From Microplitis mediator (Eukaryota; Arthropoda; Insecta; Hymenoptera; Braconidae), in contig NC_079977.1 in assembly GCF_029852145.1 (NCBI RefSeq), positions 11,528,640 to 11,592,639 on the forward strand: a stretch of DNA of 64,000 bases, given 5' to 3'. How positions within the stretch are numbered: the first letter of the stretch is position 1; every line of letters begins with the position of its first letter. Made by a program: the position numbers and the translations under genes. This document shows, piece after piece, positions 11,440 to 23,095 of this stretch. A model generated the notes under the pieces. The model did not search any database and was not told where the DNA came from. It worked only from the letters and a program-made list of their open reading frames with translations.

Positions 11440-13290
11440 TTTAGGCCCATGATAGACATAATTTTTACCTGACCTATCAGCCGACAGTAGCCTTTTTGTT
11501 CTAAGGTCAGTCCTTGAGCAAATAAAGCCAATATTAGCCAGAACTTGAAGTGTATCTCATTCCGTTAATCACTTTAAAAAAGAAGGGCAGGTCAGCCATT
11601 TTTCTACGATACTTTAAGCTACTGATTTTAAATTGGTGGTAAATCTCGCTGATGCAGTTTTTATTCTTCAACCGCATAAGGTAACGTAAGCATTTACATA
11701 ATTTCCGTTGAACCTTTTCAATGGTATTGATATGTTGCTCAGTATATGGAGACTAGACAATAGACCTATACTCCAGTATAGGTTTGACAAACGCTGAGAA
11801 GAGATGTAATAGTGGTTTGACATTCTTGAACTCTTTGCTTGCTCTACAGATGAACCCTAGACTTCGATAATCACGAAGCATAATGCTATTAATGTGTTCA
11901 GAGAAAGTATGTCATCAATTATCACACCATGGTCTTTGATAGTTTTAACCACCTGGATAACTTGTCCATCAAGTAGATAAATTGTGGGGAGCTAGTTATG
12001 TGACTTTGAGTAATAGATAACTGCGCATTTCTTTAATTTTAATGACAATTTATTCTTCTTGAACTAATTCTCAAGTTCATCAATGTCTTGCTGGAGGACA
12101 CTCTATTCTCGTTCGTTGCTAACCTCTCTATATATCTTCATATCATCTGCATATAATCGATATTCCGGTTTTATGTTATCACCAATATCATTTACAAACA
12201 TACTGAAAAGAACAGGTCCTAGGTGCAATCCCTGCGGGACCCTGAATATGACATCAAATTCGTTTCATAGGAAACCATTGACTCGCACTCACAATCACCT
12301 ATTGGAAAGGTATGAACGTAACCATTCCAGCGCTTTAGATCTAACGCCATAAAGGCTTAGCATTTCTATCAGTATATAATGGTTCGCCATGTCAAAGGAC
12401 TGAAGTCAGTGTACAGAGCATGTATCTTCTTTCCTCTACCCAGTGAATTCAGAATGCAATTGACATACTCATGTAAGTTGGTGGTTGTGGATCTTCCGCC
12501 AAAGAAACCATGCTACTTAGTAACTATAGTTTTCTTGAAGGCAAAGCTTAGTTGTTATAAGCTTATTTTTACCAAAAGTTTAGCTAACGAAGATTGTATA
12601 CAAATTGGCCTGTAGTTGGTCACGTGGGATTTATCGCCAGAATAATGGATAGGGCTGATGTAGGACAGTTTCCAGGCAGTGGAAAAGTTTCCGGTTGCAA
12701 ATGTCATGTTGAAGATATGCGTGATGGGCTCACAGAGACCCACAGCACAGCTTTTCAGAAAAATATTTGGTAACTAGTCAGGTCCCTCACCTTTATTAAT
12801 ATTTAGCGAAGACACTTGACGATACATGTCGTCAAACCGAACCTGAAGCTCGGTGATATGCGCGTCTGGAATATCATTATATTTACAAACCTCTTCAGGG
12901 TCCACTGCAAGGTCAGGTTGTACGTCGTTAGATGTTTTGTAAATACTTTGAAAGAAGGAGGCAAACCGATTACTGACCTCATTACCGATACATATAGAAA
13001 CTTCTTCCCAGACTATAGTTGACAGGGTTTCGATATCATTACATTGCCTATGCTTCAAGAAGCTCCAGAATTTGTTGGTATCATTCTTCAGACTGTTTTC
13101 AACCTTGTCTACGTAGTTCTGATAGCACATCTTACTCAGTTTTTCACACTCAGACCTCAGTTTGGTGAACATTAGATAATCACTGCAGTTTTTTTTTTTT
13201 AATTCCAATGCGCTGTTTTCTTTTGATTGGTTATAGATATAAGTTAATTGAAAAATCAGCAAGAATAATCTCTGTTCTTTTTCTTGTATA
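11440..13290 (-). pseudogene. Jockey-like LINE ORF2 (reverse transcriptase), degraded
   Basis: Minus-strand reading gives, in order, a post-endonuclease segment (13262 downward, with NKFWSFLKHRQCNDIE), then KGEGPD, then ISPIHYSGDKSHVTNYRPI (about 12640). The catalytic YADD motif, in RLYADDMKIYR, follows at about 12140-12170, and then a long C-terminal LINE region to about 11440. Stops (for example 12774-12776) and frameshifts (near 12400) break it. The endonuclease half is missing. ORF2 would nick DNA and copy the LINE RNA at the nick. The order and motifs match jockey-clade non-LTR retrotransposons, and the clade call is from memory of motifs. Confidence 0.75.
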
Positions 13291-14004
13291 ATGGGACAAA
13301 CTCAACAACTCCATTATGGACAGTATCGTAGAACCATTTAACTCTATTATCGCTTTAGTTTTGAGCAGGCTCTTTGCATCAGTAACTGACGATGTAGTAA
13401 TTATCAACGGACGGATTTTTCCATAAATCTGACAACCAATTCGACGTAGATTAATGTTTGAAGGGATGTCAGCTGATTCTGGTGGCAAGGCATGAGCTAT
13501 CAGCTACTGTACATTGACTCCGGTACATTAAAAGCAATCACATTTTTTTCTCTCATTCGTTTCAGCAATAATATCTTTAAATTTTGTACCATCGCTGTTA
13601 GGTAGACCGAATTCAAAATTCACTAACTTAGCTTCTACCGCACCGACTCTTTTATCTAGCTGAGCACAATGCTTTGACATTTTAGCATTTTGCTAGGCAA
13701 TCGTCGCCAATTCCGATTTGATACCGTTGAGGCTCTTTTCGATGTTGGCTTTAAATGATGTAAAATATTTATTAAAAATCGGTTCAATCTTTCCTACAGT
13801 TAAATTGTCATCGTTACTATCACGTACATCATCAGAATCGATAAGACTAGCCTCACTTCTCACTTTTGCAAGTTCCACATGTCCACGTAGATCCGTTTTT
13901 GTTTATTTAATGAGCTACTTTTTTAAACTGCACAAAATACTTGAGACATTTTCTTTTATAATTTCCGAGCAAACTCCACACGTGTGCTTAATAGTAGGTG
14001 CCAT
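13291..14004 (-). pseudogene. Jockey-like LINE ORF1 remnant
   Basis: The minus-strand Met at 14004 starts a peptide with HTCGVCSEIIKEN, a cysteine motif like the PHD-type N-terminus of some insect LINE ORF1 proteins, but a stop follows after 25-30 codons. Further down, an Asp/Lys-rich coiled-coil-like part (13878-13693) and a segment with RRIGCQIYGKIRPLIITTSS (about 13440) resemble LINE ORF1 nucleic-acid binding proteins. Several stops break it. It directly precedes ORF2 remnants on the same strand, with the endonuclease deleted between them. Confidence 0.55.
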
Positions 14005-14110
14005 AATTTTTTTATATCTATGCATACTTCTTTTAACAGAGAACTATAGTATTAAAATTTGCTAGCGGTAAAATTTGAATTGTATCTTTTTTTATGAATA
14101 TTTATCCATT

Positions 14111-14526
14111 TTAGTGAAATTCAATTGTATTGACAGGATCAATGGAAAAAAAGGAATTCCTATTGTCATCATTCTCTAGAAAATAACATACTTGTTCTAA
14201 GTCGTGTACATGAATAGCGATTATTGGTTTGTTTGCTTGTTCTGCTAAAAAATATAAGTTCAGCACATTATTTTGAATAATTGTTTCTAAGACGTTACAC
14301 TTATAAATGATTGCATAATAATATGAATTAAGATCACAACCTTGACAATTATTGTTACAATTACACTCACAGAATTCGACACATGTATTAATGATTCCGA
14401 TGCAGGATTCATTTTGAGGCTTATACTTAACTACGTATGAAATATTTTTTTGATTCCGTTTATATGTCTTCGAGTCGTATACTACACCGCTTTTATACAG
14501 TCGATTGAATAAATAAAATTTACGAC
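14111..14526 (-). pseudogene. EnSpm/CACTA-like transposase copy 2, C-terminal piece
   Basis: The minus strand resumes at a CRKFYLF-like sequence, continues through YDSKTYKRNQKNISYVVKY and a Cys-rich CECNCNNNCQGC motif, and ends HVHDLEQVCYFLEND...IEFH-stop (TAA at 14111-14113). It aligns collinearly with the last 140 or so codons of copy 1. The gap upstream is the compound insertion at 14527-22447. Confidence 0.7.
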
Positions 14527-14714
14527 AAAGGCCCTAGGGGTATAAGCATGGTGAATTTGCCCCCGAAAGGTATCGGCTTGATACTGCGGGGATTTTTAGG
14601 TACTAATAAGATATTAAGATCCTGAGAGTTTCAGCTTTTGAAACCAATCGGTCTTCGAGAAAAAGCCAAATATGTAAAAATCAGATAAAATGAATATTCT
14701 CAGAGACTATTTTA
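14527..14714 (+). repeat. Left terminal inverted repeat of the compound insertion
   Basis: The 188-bp sequence begins AAAGGCCCTAGGGGTATAAG and ends at ACTATTTTAT. Its near-perfect inverse is at 22259-22447. The two arms would form a small foldback of about 375 bp whose centre was opened by later insertions. It sits inside the EnSpm-like gene. I see no clean TSD. Confidence 0.75.
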
Positions 14715-15220
14715 TCCTACCAAAAACAGATTCTCTGTATAAAATCGCGCCAAGTACATGTTTAAAATTTTTTATAATTAAGAAAAGATTCTTTTTACAA
14801 AAAAATGAATCAAATCGAAAAAATACCAAGTACCTAATATCATTCGAGATCATGGAAAACATTTTCATAGAATTGAACAAAAAATTGAAAAAAAAAATTT
14901 CAATGTACTTGGTGTGCGTTACTAAATTTATTCAAGCAAAATTAATTTCTAGAATTGATTTCGCATATAAATTATTTTCTAATAAAATTGAATGATATTC
15001 TTTTTTTCCAGTTTATAAGCACACCAAGTACATTGAAATTTTTTTTTTCAATTTTTTGTTCAATTCTATGAAAATGTTTTCCATGATTTCGAATTATATT
15101 AGGTACTTGGTATTTTTTCGATTTGATTCATTTTTTTGTAAAAAGAATCTTTTCTTAATTATAAAAAATTTTAAACATGTACCTGGCGCGATTTTATACA
15201 GAGAATCTGTTTTTGGTAGG
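14715..15220. repeat. Palindrome at the start of repeat R (copy I)
   Basis: CCTACCAAAAACAGATTCTC at 14715 is repeated inversely at 15220. Arms of about 240 bp include CGCGCCAAGTACATG. Its counterpart is 48531-49033. ORFs read in it are symmetric artefacts. Confidence 0.8.
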
Positions 15221-16100
15221 ATTTGTCTTTTTTTTTTCGTGTTGATTGAGGTTGATTTTAATCTACACTATTAGAAATCGAGTTATAATTTAAGACACGT
15301 GAGCATATATTGTTTATACTATTATTTTGTAGAAACAATAAAATTGTTTGTTAACAATTATAGTAATAATTTTGTACTGCTAAATATCATAATCTGATTA
15401 ATCAATTTTTATAAAACAAAGAGCTGCAGTTATTTAAGGACAGTTCCCTTTAAAGTTAACGTCAAATATATACGTCAACGTCGGACTTTTTCCCTAATAG
15501 CACAGTTTGCTTGAGCGAAAGCTTACTGTACAAAAGTTTCGTTGAATTTTTCGTCAATTTTCAGGCAAATTTTTGCATCAATTTATTGTTAATTTGACTC
15601 AAAAAATTGTAAAGTAATTTTTTACCGTAAAATTGTAGACAATTTTATGTATAAATTTGCTTACCTTCTGAAGTGGTATGAATGAACATTACCGTCTTTT
15701 TTGTGTAGTCAAAATTTACCTCTAAATTGAGGAAAAATTAACCGCAAATTTTTCTTTCCAACTTTTGCTGTCAAATGGTCGGCAAATTTGGACAGCAAAT
15801 TTCAGGCAATTTCAATGTCAAATTACAGCCAATTTCAAGCTAAAGTGGCTATTAGGGTTACTGTCAGGCAATGACGTTAAGTTGATTAACGAAAATGCCC
15901 GAAATTGACAGATATTTGACGAAAAATTCAAGAAAACTTTTATTCTAGTTTTGCTGTCAAATTGTCGGCAAATTCGGACAGCAAACTTTAGTAATTTTAA
16001 TTGTTAAATTTCCCGAAATTCGCTGCTCAAATTTGTCGACAAGTTGACAGCAAAAGTTGAAAATATAAATTTGCGGCTAATTTTTCTTCAATTTAAAGGT

Positions 16101-16411
16101 ACCCTGATAGCCAAGTTGGTCGTTACTTGTCGACATCCTACTGCCGCAACCTGTCGCCAGATTGGCCGCGAGAATTCGCATTTCTATAAGTTGTCGGCAA
16201 CTTTCCGAGGAACTTGTCGACAACTTGTCTACAAGTTGCTCAGAAACTTGGTGACAGGTTGCGGCAGTAGATTGTCGCCAAGTTTCTGAGCAACTTGTAG
16301 CCAACATGTAGTCAACAGTTACACGAGCTGAAAGTTGTCGACAACTTGTCGTCAAGTTGGTTGCAACTCAGGTACACCAACTTTCTGATTAGAAACTCTG
16401 GCTATCAGGGT
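16101..16411. mobile_element. Small MITE, termini ACCCTGATAGCCA
   Basis: A 311-bp unit from ACCCTGATAGCCAAG to TGGCTATCAGGGT. The interior is packed with inverted phrases such as TTGTCGACAACTTG and an inverted pair around GCAACCTGTC/GACAGGTTGC. It lies within the extra part of repeat R copy I. Confidence 0.6.
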
Positions 16412-16954
16412 AACTTTTTACGAAAAAAAAAGTCGGTAATGTTCATTCTTACCAATTCAGAAGGTAAGCAAATTTATTCATGAAATTGTCTACAATTTCA
16501 CGGTAAAAACATACTTAACAATTTTTCCACTCAAATTAACAATAAATTGACAAAATTTGCCTGAAAATTGACGACAACTTTTTTCTAGTTAACTTTTGAA
16601 GTGAATTTGCATTTTACTTCGGGCAGGAAATTTACGTCAAATTCAATAGCAAGTTGCCCACAAATTGACGTAAAAAATGGAAAAATCCAAAGTTGAGGAA
16701 AATTTGACGAAAAATTCGAGGAAACTTTTGTAAAGTAAACTGTTGCTAAAGCAAACTGCCCTAATAGCACAGTTTTTATATGGTATATTTCTATACTAAA
16801 TCTTACTGACCCTAATAGCACACCCTAATAGCCACTTTAGCTTGAAATTGAAGTACCTCGACATTGAAATTGCCTGAAATTTAGTGCCCGGATTTGCAGA
16901 CAATTTGACAGCAAAAGTTGGAAAAAAAATTTGCGGTTAATTTTTTACTAGAAA

Positions 16955-17755
16955 AAAAAATCGGTTTGTCAGTTGACCCTGCGGGCCAGCCCCAAAACTT
17001 CCCACTGTTTTCGAGCTCAAAAACCTCGAAAACATTATTGTGAATACATTTTCGAGCTCTTCGAGCTCGAAAATACGTTTGTATGTTGTTGATTTAGAAA
17101 AAAATAGTTTTTGACTATTTTTTCTCCAACGATATCTCTCAAACGAATAAACCGATTAAGACGGTTGAGGTGGCAATCGAGTCGTTTTATCAAGTTCTAA
17201 AGCTGATCAAATTTTGAATTCGATTTATCGAGTCGTTTTTGAGATATTTCATAAAAAATAAAAAAAAAATTTTTTTTTTAATTCTTTCGACAACGGTTTC
17301 TCTTTAACGAATGAACCGATTTTGATGGTTGAGGTGGCATTCGACGCGGCTTATAAAGCTCTAGAGCCCAGTCCATTTTGGAATCAATCCATCGAGCACA
17401 TTAAAAGTTATCCAAAAAAAACATTTTTGAAAAAATTTTATTTTTGGAATATCTCTGAACGAGCCCTACCGATAAAGCTCAATTTTCTTACAGCTTCAAG
17501 ATATTGACGAGCCGCGTCGAATGACACCTTAAAGTTCCAAATCGGTTCACCCGTTTAAAAGATACAAGTATTTACATACGTACGTACATCCATACATACA
17601 TACACTCGGACATCATCTTGAAATTAGTCAGAATAGCTTCCTAGGACCTCAAAACGTCGACATCTGATGAACATTCGATTTTCGTAAATCGGACCGAAAC
17701 CAATAACTTTCCGAATTTGTGAAAATTTACAATTTTCTTAGCGGTAAGTTAAAAA
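16955..17755. repeat. Insertion in repeat R copy I with internal duplicated blocks
   Basis: GC-richer sequence from about GGTTTGTCAGTTGACC to GAAAATTTACAATTTTC, absent from copy II. It includes two related blocks around AACGAATAAACCGATT (17144) and AACGAATGAACCGATT (17299), each followed by GGTTGAGGTGGCA, and a short TACGTACATCCATACATACA tract near 17580. I do not recognise a protein. Confidence 0.5.
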
Positions 17756-18466
17756 GTCGGTAATGTTCATTCTTACTATTTCAGAAGGTAAGCAAATTTA
17801 TACATAAAAATGTCTACAATTTGAGGGTAAAAAAATACTTTATAAGTTAAATTAACAATAAATTGATGTAAAACTGCCTGAAAAATTTTGTTTAGTCAGC
17901 TTTTGAAGTGAATTTGCATTCTAATTCGGGTAGTAAATTTACGTCAAATTGTATTGCGAGTTGTATAGAAATTGACGTCAAAAACGGAAATGTCCGAAGC
18001 TGACGGAAATTCGAGGAAAAATTCAAGGAAACTTTTGTAAGTAATCTTTTGCTAAAGCAAACTGTGCTATTAGGACAAAGGAAAGTGTTGGAGAGCAAGC
18101 AGGTTACCTTTAAATTGACAGTAAATAGTCTGTTAAGTTGAATTCACTTTGACTACAAGTATTACTGTCAGACATTGACGCTAAGTTAATTGAAAGTTTC
18201 ATTTCAAGTTGACGACAAGTTTTTCTGTCAAATTACATTGAAGCTACTGCCGTATTTTGAAGCCAACTCAAAGGAACGTATTATATCCAGCTAAGGTTTG
18301 CCAGAAACTTTCTCGTTGAGTTAGCCGAAAGTGTTGCTCTGTAGACCTTACTGAGTAATGTGTGGCTATCAGGGTAGGGTTGATGCAAACTTGATGTAAA
18401 CTTACCGTTAATTTCAAGTGAAACTTTCAATAAGCTTAACCCTAATAGCCACTTTAGCAGTTCGGC

Positions 18467-18532
18467 AAAAATATGCCACGGCTTGTCTAGGGGAAATATG
18501 TACGTTTCCCTAAACAAGCCGTGGCACATTTT
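18467..18532. repeat. Long perfect-type hairpin (copy 1 of 2)
   Basis: Arms AAAATATGCCACGGCTTGTC... and ...ACAAGCCGTGGCACATTTT pair over about 28 bases with few mismatches and a 7-8-base loop. The same hairpin with a better stem lies at 50322-50386 in repeat R copy II. The hairpin sits inside a MITE-like unit beginning CCCTAATAGCCACTTTAGC. Confidence 0.75.
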
Positions 18533-20117
18533 CACCGAGCCACTTTAGCTTGAAATTACCTGAAATTTGCTGCCCGAATTCATCGACAATTTAACAGTAA
18601 AAGTTGGAAAGAAAAATTTGCGGTTAATTTTTGCTAAATTTAGAGGTAATTTTTTACTAGAAAAAAAAAGTCGCTAATGTTCGTTCTTATCATTTCAGAA
18701 GGAAAGCAAATTTATACATGAATATGTCTACAATTTGAGGGAAAAAAAAATCTTAACAATTTTTGAGTCAAATTAACAATAAATTGATGTAAAACTTTGC
18801 CTCGAAATTGACGAAAAATTTTTTCTAGTCAGCTTTGGAAGTGAATTTGCATTCTAATTCGGGTAGTAAATTTACGTCATATTGAACAGCAAGTTGTATA
18901 GACATTTTATGTATAATTTGCTTATGATCTGAAATGCAAAGAACGAACGTTACCAACAATTATTTTCTATAAAAAATTACCTCTAAATCGAGCAAAAATT
19001 AACCGCAAATTTTTTTTTTCAACTTTTACTGTTAAATTATTGGCAAATTCGGGCAGGAAATTTCAATGATGTCAAATTACAGTCAATTTCAAGCTAAAGT
19101 GGCTATTAGAGGAGTTAATTTGCAGTTGAGGTGACTATCAGGGTAAATTTCATATCAAACTATAGTAAAAAATATAGACTGGAGCTCCACTGGTGGCGAA
19201 AAAATTAATTATTGCTATAGAAAAATATATATCATTTACTGAATCATGGCATTTCTTATAAGTTTTTATTCTCTGGCAGTGCCCTTTTCGCATGAAAAAA
19301 ATTGTAAAACTATTAAAAATGGGGGTGCTATAGTATATGCTGGCCTAATTTCATCATTTAAATTAGTTCTCATTACTAAAATGGGTAAAGTTTCATAATT
19401 TTATGACGAACAATCAATCATCTTTCGACTGAAAAAGGAATTTTCTAAAAATTTTGTTTTTTAAAAAAGTTTTTAAAAATTGGAGCTAAATACCGTTCGG
19501 TCTACGGTATAGAGACACGGCAGGCTCGCGCCATGACACTTCACACATATACATGTGTGTTTAAACGTGTACTTGGCGCGAGACACTACCGTGTCTCCTG
19601 ATCGATTGACTTATACTCGGGATATGTTTTGGGGGTCGATAGTAGCTCCTCGGAAAAAAATTGGGAGCTTGATCGGTCGACAACAACCTCGAAAAAAATG
19701 ACTTTTTAGTTTTAATTCCGACTTTTCACGATGTTACGGTTCTGGTACAATTATGAAATAATTTTTTTTTGGATTCCTCGTCCAATTTCCTATAGACTTA
19801 AATGCTTTTAAAATTTTTAAAAAAGGTACTCTATATAGAAAAAAAAATAAAAACCACTTTTTAAGCAAATATTTACTTTATTTACATGTTTAAAGTGTGA
19901 ATCATTATTTTTCTAGTTTGTATATGTTCTTGAATGTTATTTGCAAAAATAATCTCTGCATCAGCAGTTATATTTTGTCATGTCATATAATATCAACTAA
20001 AATATTATAAACATTATACACATATAAAACAGGAAATAGATTTTAGTTTGTAAATTATAAATACATAACAACAAATGAAAGATATACTTGAGGAAAAAAA
20101 TGTATAATCATATTTTA

Positions 20118-20426
20118 TCAGTCTTCATCACTATCCTCTTCAATCACAGGTGAAATACTGTCTCTATCAAATAATTTGCTAAGTATTTCAGCAGACCTTA
20201 AAATCTTTGTTAAATATCTCCCGTGTGATAAACAGTAAACAACAGCAGCAACATGAGAGCAACATCTAATTGTTCTCAGACCATTTGCACACTCACAACT
20301 ATGCCTCAATATGCTTTTTGGACCAATAGCATTTCTTTTATACTCAATGAAACATCTATAAACCTTTCTATTAATGTGTCTGGATTGAACTTGAATTTTG
20401 AGTGAACAGGTAATCTCACTAATCAA
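20118..20426 (-). pseudogene. SWIM-type zinc finger fragment (left arm)
   Basis: A 102-codon minus-strand reading with IQVQSRHINRKVYRCFIEY followed by HSCECANGLRTIRCCSHVAA, i.e. Cys-x-Cys...Cys-x-His spacing of a SWIM zinc finger, and an acidic tail. SWIM fingers occur at the C-terminus of MULE-type transposases and in many insect proteins of unknown role. No transposase catalytic domain is present. It is the mirror copy of 20430-20846. Confidence 0.55.
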
Positions 20427-20429
20427 TAT

Positions 20430-20846
20430 GTGAAAGAACAGTCAAATATACTCAAAATTCAAGTTCAATCCAGACACATTAATAGAAAGGTTTATAGATG
20501 TTTCATTGAGTATAAAAAAAATGCTATTGGTCCAAAAAGCATATTGAGGCATAGTTGTGAGTGTGCAAATGGTCTGAGAACAATTGGATGTTGCTCTCAT
20601 GTTGCTGCTGTTGTTTACTATTTATCACACGGGAGATATTTAACAAAGATTTTAAGGTCTGCTGAAATACTTAGCAAATTATTTGATAGAGACAGTATTT
20701 CACCTGTGATTGAAGAGGATAGTGATGAAGTAGTCCAGTCGGCAAGTGATTTAAATGGCGGTCCTAGTAGATTAAGCCAGGCGGAGACCGATTTTGACGA
20801 TTTTTTTTTTGATTCCGCACTAAAAAAGGATTTCCAAAAAAGTTGA
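20430..20846 (+). pseudogene. SWIM-type zinc finger fragment (right arm), fused to inserted DNA
   Basis: Plus-strand mirror of the previous fragment, with the same SRHINRKVYRCFIEY and CECANGLRTIGCCSH motifs, a SWIM-type Cys-x-Cys...Cys-x-His finger. After Glu-Asp-Ser-Asp-Glu (about 20730) the reading enters the inserted palindrome 20731-21735, so the last 38 codons are foreign. The original protein probably continued differently. The fragment has only the finger and flanks, so it was most likely captured from a longer gene before the foldback formed. Its two arms differ by only a few residues, which suggests recent palindrome formation or gene conversion. Confidence 0.55.
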
Positions 20847-21735
20847 AGAGGTTTCCCGTGTTGCTTTTGATTATTTAAATATTTAAAAATTAGTACTTAG
20901 TTAACTTTTAAATATCTCGGAAACTATAGGGAAATCGGGAAAAAAATTAAGAATAAAATGTAGAGAAATAATCAAAGAAAAAAATGAGACCAATCCGAAG
21001 TCTATACGACTAATAGTTTACGTGATATGATTTTTTTAATGCAAATTAATTTTTCGCCGCGCGCGCGGGAGTAAACAATTACCTGGAACTTTTTGAAAAA
21101 TGCATAAATTAATAAAAATTTTTTTCTAATTCGTAGTTCTTACAATTCAAGCCGATAAACGAAAAGTTTCAAATCGAAAAAATAATTGTATTTGCATCAA
21201 AAAAATTTTTTTGGTAATTTTGATTTTTTAAATCCAAAAAACCAAAAAATGGTTTTTTTAATGTAAAAAATCGAAAAAATTATTTTTTCGATTTGAAACT
21301 TTTCGTTTATCGGCTTGAATTGTAAGAACTACGAATTAGAAAAAAATTTTTATTAATTTATGCATTTTTCAAAAAGTTCCAGGTAATTGTTTACTCCCGC
21401 GCGCGCGGCGAAAAATTAATTTGCATTAAAAAAATCATATCTCGTAAACTATTAGTCGTATAGACTTCGGATTGATCTCATTTTTTTCTTTGATTATTTC
21501 TCTACATTTTATTCTTAATTTTTTTTCCCGATTTCCCTATAGTTTCCGAGATATTTAAAAGTTAACTAAGTACTAATTTTTAAATATTTAAATAATCAAA
21601 AGCAACACGGGAAACCTGTTCAACTTTTTTGGAAATCCTTTTTTAGTGCGGAATCAAAAAAAAAATCGTCAAAATCGGTCTCCGCCTCGCTTAATCTACT
21701 AGGACCGCCATTTAAATCACTTGCCGACTGGACTA
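20731..21735. mobile_element. Palindromic MITE with 3-bp TSD (AAG)
   Basis: Begins TAGTCCAGTCGGCAAGTG and ends CACTTGCCGACTGGACTA, flanked by AAG (20728-20730 and 21736-21738). The mirror arm at 20100-20120 gives the empty site, with AAG once. Arms of about 500 bases include CCGCGCGCGCGG-type GC patches in AT-rich DNA. A 3-bp TSD fits CACTA or Harbinger-like superfamilies, and the termini do not decide. Confidence 0.8.
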
Positions 21736-22258
21736 AAGACTGATAAAATATGATTATACATTTTTTTCCTCAAGTATATCTTTCATTTGTTGTTATGTAT
21801 TTATAATTTACAAACTAAAATCTATTTCCTCATTTATATGTGTATAATGTTTATAATATTTTAGTTGATATTATATGACATGACAAAATTTAACTGCTGA
21901 TGCAGAGATTATTTTTGCAAATAACATTCAAGAACATATACAAACTAGAAAAATAATGATTCACACTTTAAACATGTAAATAAAGTAAATATTTGCTTAA
22001 AAAGTGGTTTTTATTTTTTTTTCTATATAGAGTACCTTTTTTAAAAATTTTAAAAGCATTTAAGTCTATAGGAAATTGGACGAGGAATCCAAAAAAAAAT
22101 TATTTCATAATTGTACCAGAACCGTAACATCGTGAAAAGTCGAAATTAAAACTAAAAAGTCATTTTTTTCGAGGTTGTTGTCGACCGATCAAGCTCCCAA
22201 TTTTTTTCCGAGGAGCTACTATCGACCCCCAAAACATATCCCGAGTATAAGTCAATCG

Positions 22259-22447
22259 ATAAAATAGTCTCTGAGAATATTCATTTTATCTGATTTTTAC
22301 ATATTTGGCTTTTTCTCGAAGACCGATTGGTTTCAAAAGCTGAAACTCTCAGGATCTTAATATCTTATTAGTACCTAAAAATCCCTGTAGTATCAAGCCG
22401 ATACCTTTCGGGGGCATATTCACCATGCTTATACCCCTAGGGCCTTT
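22259..22447 (-). repeat. Right terminal inverted repeat of the compound insertion
   Basis: Inverse of 14527-14714, ending CCCCTAGGGCCTTT. Together they bracket 14715-22258. The internal contents were probably inserted stepwise into the centre of this small foldback. Confidence 0.75.
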
Positions 22448-23095
22448 TAATGCCCTCACTCATAACAGTATTTTTCAAATTTTCGAACAAAACGTTAGGT
22501 TTTGACAGCTTACTAACAATCGCTAATTTTTAGTCTATGTAAGTTAAGCTTCCTCGTCGAAGAGTGTTTATCTCTAAATCATTAAAAAAATTAGTGACAT
22601 CACTACCAGGACGTCAATGTGCAAGTTTCAAGTCAGCAATGTTAGAAAATATGGATAGAACTTTGCTGATTGAAAACTGCGCATATATCCAGTGCCGTTA
22701 TTTAATCTATTGATCACACCATTTAAGTTTTCATATGGAAAACACGAAGTTATTTTTAAAGGTCCAAATCTAGAAACTATTGCTGGTAAATGAAGTAATT
22801 GGCGTGAGCTACGTGTCATATATTGACGACCATACGAATTTGGAAATTGTCCAACGTACTGGTTTAAGAATTTGGGTGCTATTTTCAGCATGTCTGGTGA
22901 AACACTGTAGCGATTTGAATAATAAGTAACCTGCTACTAAAAGTTTATGATATTTATATCATTTATCAGGTAAAATAGGGCGTACCACTGCAAGTGAATA
23001 ATACAGAAGCCAGTTTTTTTATTCGAATGCTTTCCAGTATTTATAATCGGTTATTAATCGAAGCAAACCAAAAATACAAGGACAGTACAAAAAAA
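22448..23095 (-). pseudogene. EnSpm/CACTA-like transposase copy 2, middle piece
   Basis: Minus-strand sequence from about 23060 (TDYKYWKAFE-stop-KNWLLYYSLAV) through LNQYVGQFPNSYGRQYMT, LLHLPAIVSRFGPL and ENLNGVINRLNNGTG to an SEGI-like end near 22450. It is collinear with copy 1 positions 5800-6390. Several stops and a frameshift are present. It is bounded left by the compound insertion and right by element A. Confidence 0.7.

Larger units (their letters stand above)
14715..19598. repeat. Compound repeat R, copy I
   Basis: From CCTACCAAAAACAG to CTACCGTGTCTCC, this segment recurs in the same orientation at 48531-51450 in a completely different context. Copy I is longer (4884 against 2920 bp) because of extra insertions at about 15850-18060. 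It is a patchwork of MITE-like units with termini such as CCCTAATAGCCACTTTAGC and CCCTAATAGCACAGTTTGC, plus an inverted repeat at its right end (GAGACACGG...CCGTGTCTC, 19507-19598). No protein is encoded. Confidence 0.75.
19601..22260. mobile_element. Foldback element with captured SWIM-finger sequence
   Basis: Outer ends ATCGATTGACTTATACTCGG (19601) and its inverse (22260). Arms run 19601-20117 and 21739-22260, followed inward by inverted copies of a SWIM-finger coding fragment (20118-20426 minus, 20430-20730 plus). The right arm is interrupted by a separate 1005-bp palindrome (20731-21735). Without it the element would be a near-complete palindrome of about 1.65 kb centred near 20428. Confidence 0.8.

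Noticed and set aside
18281..18535. 84-codon ORF repeated at 50135-50389
   Set aside because: It is the same repeat DNA in two places and reads through the long hairpin; conservation follows from copying, and there is no protein motif.
14527..22447. A Polinton/Maverick or other large DNA transposon with 188-bp inverted ends
   Set aside because: The interior has no polymerase, integrase or capsid genes, only nested foldbacks and repeat R; the ends look like a small foldback opened by later insertions.
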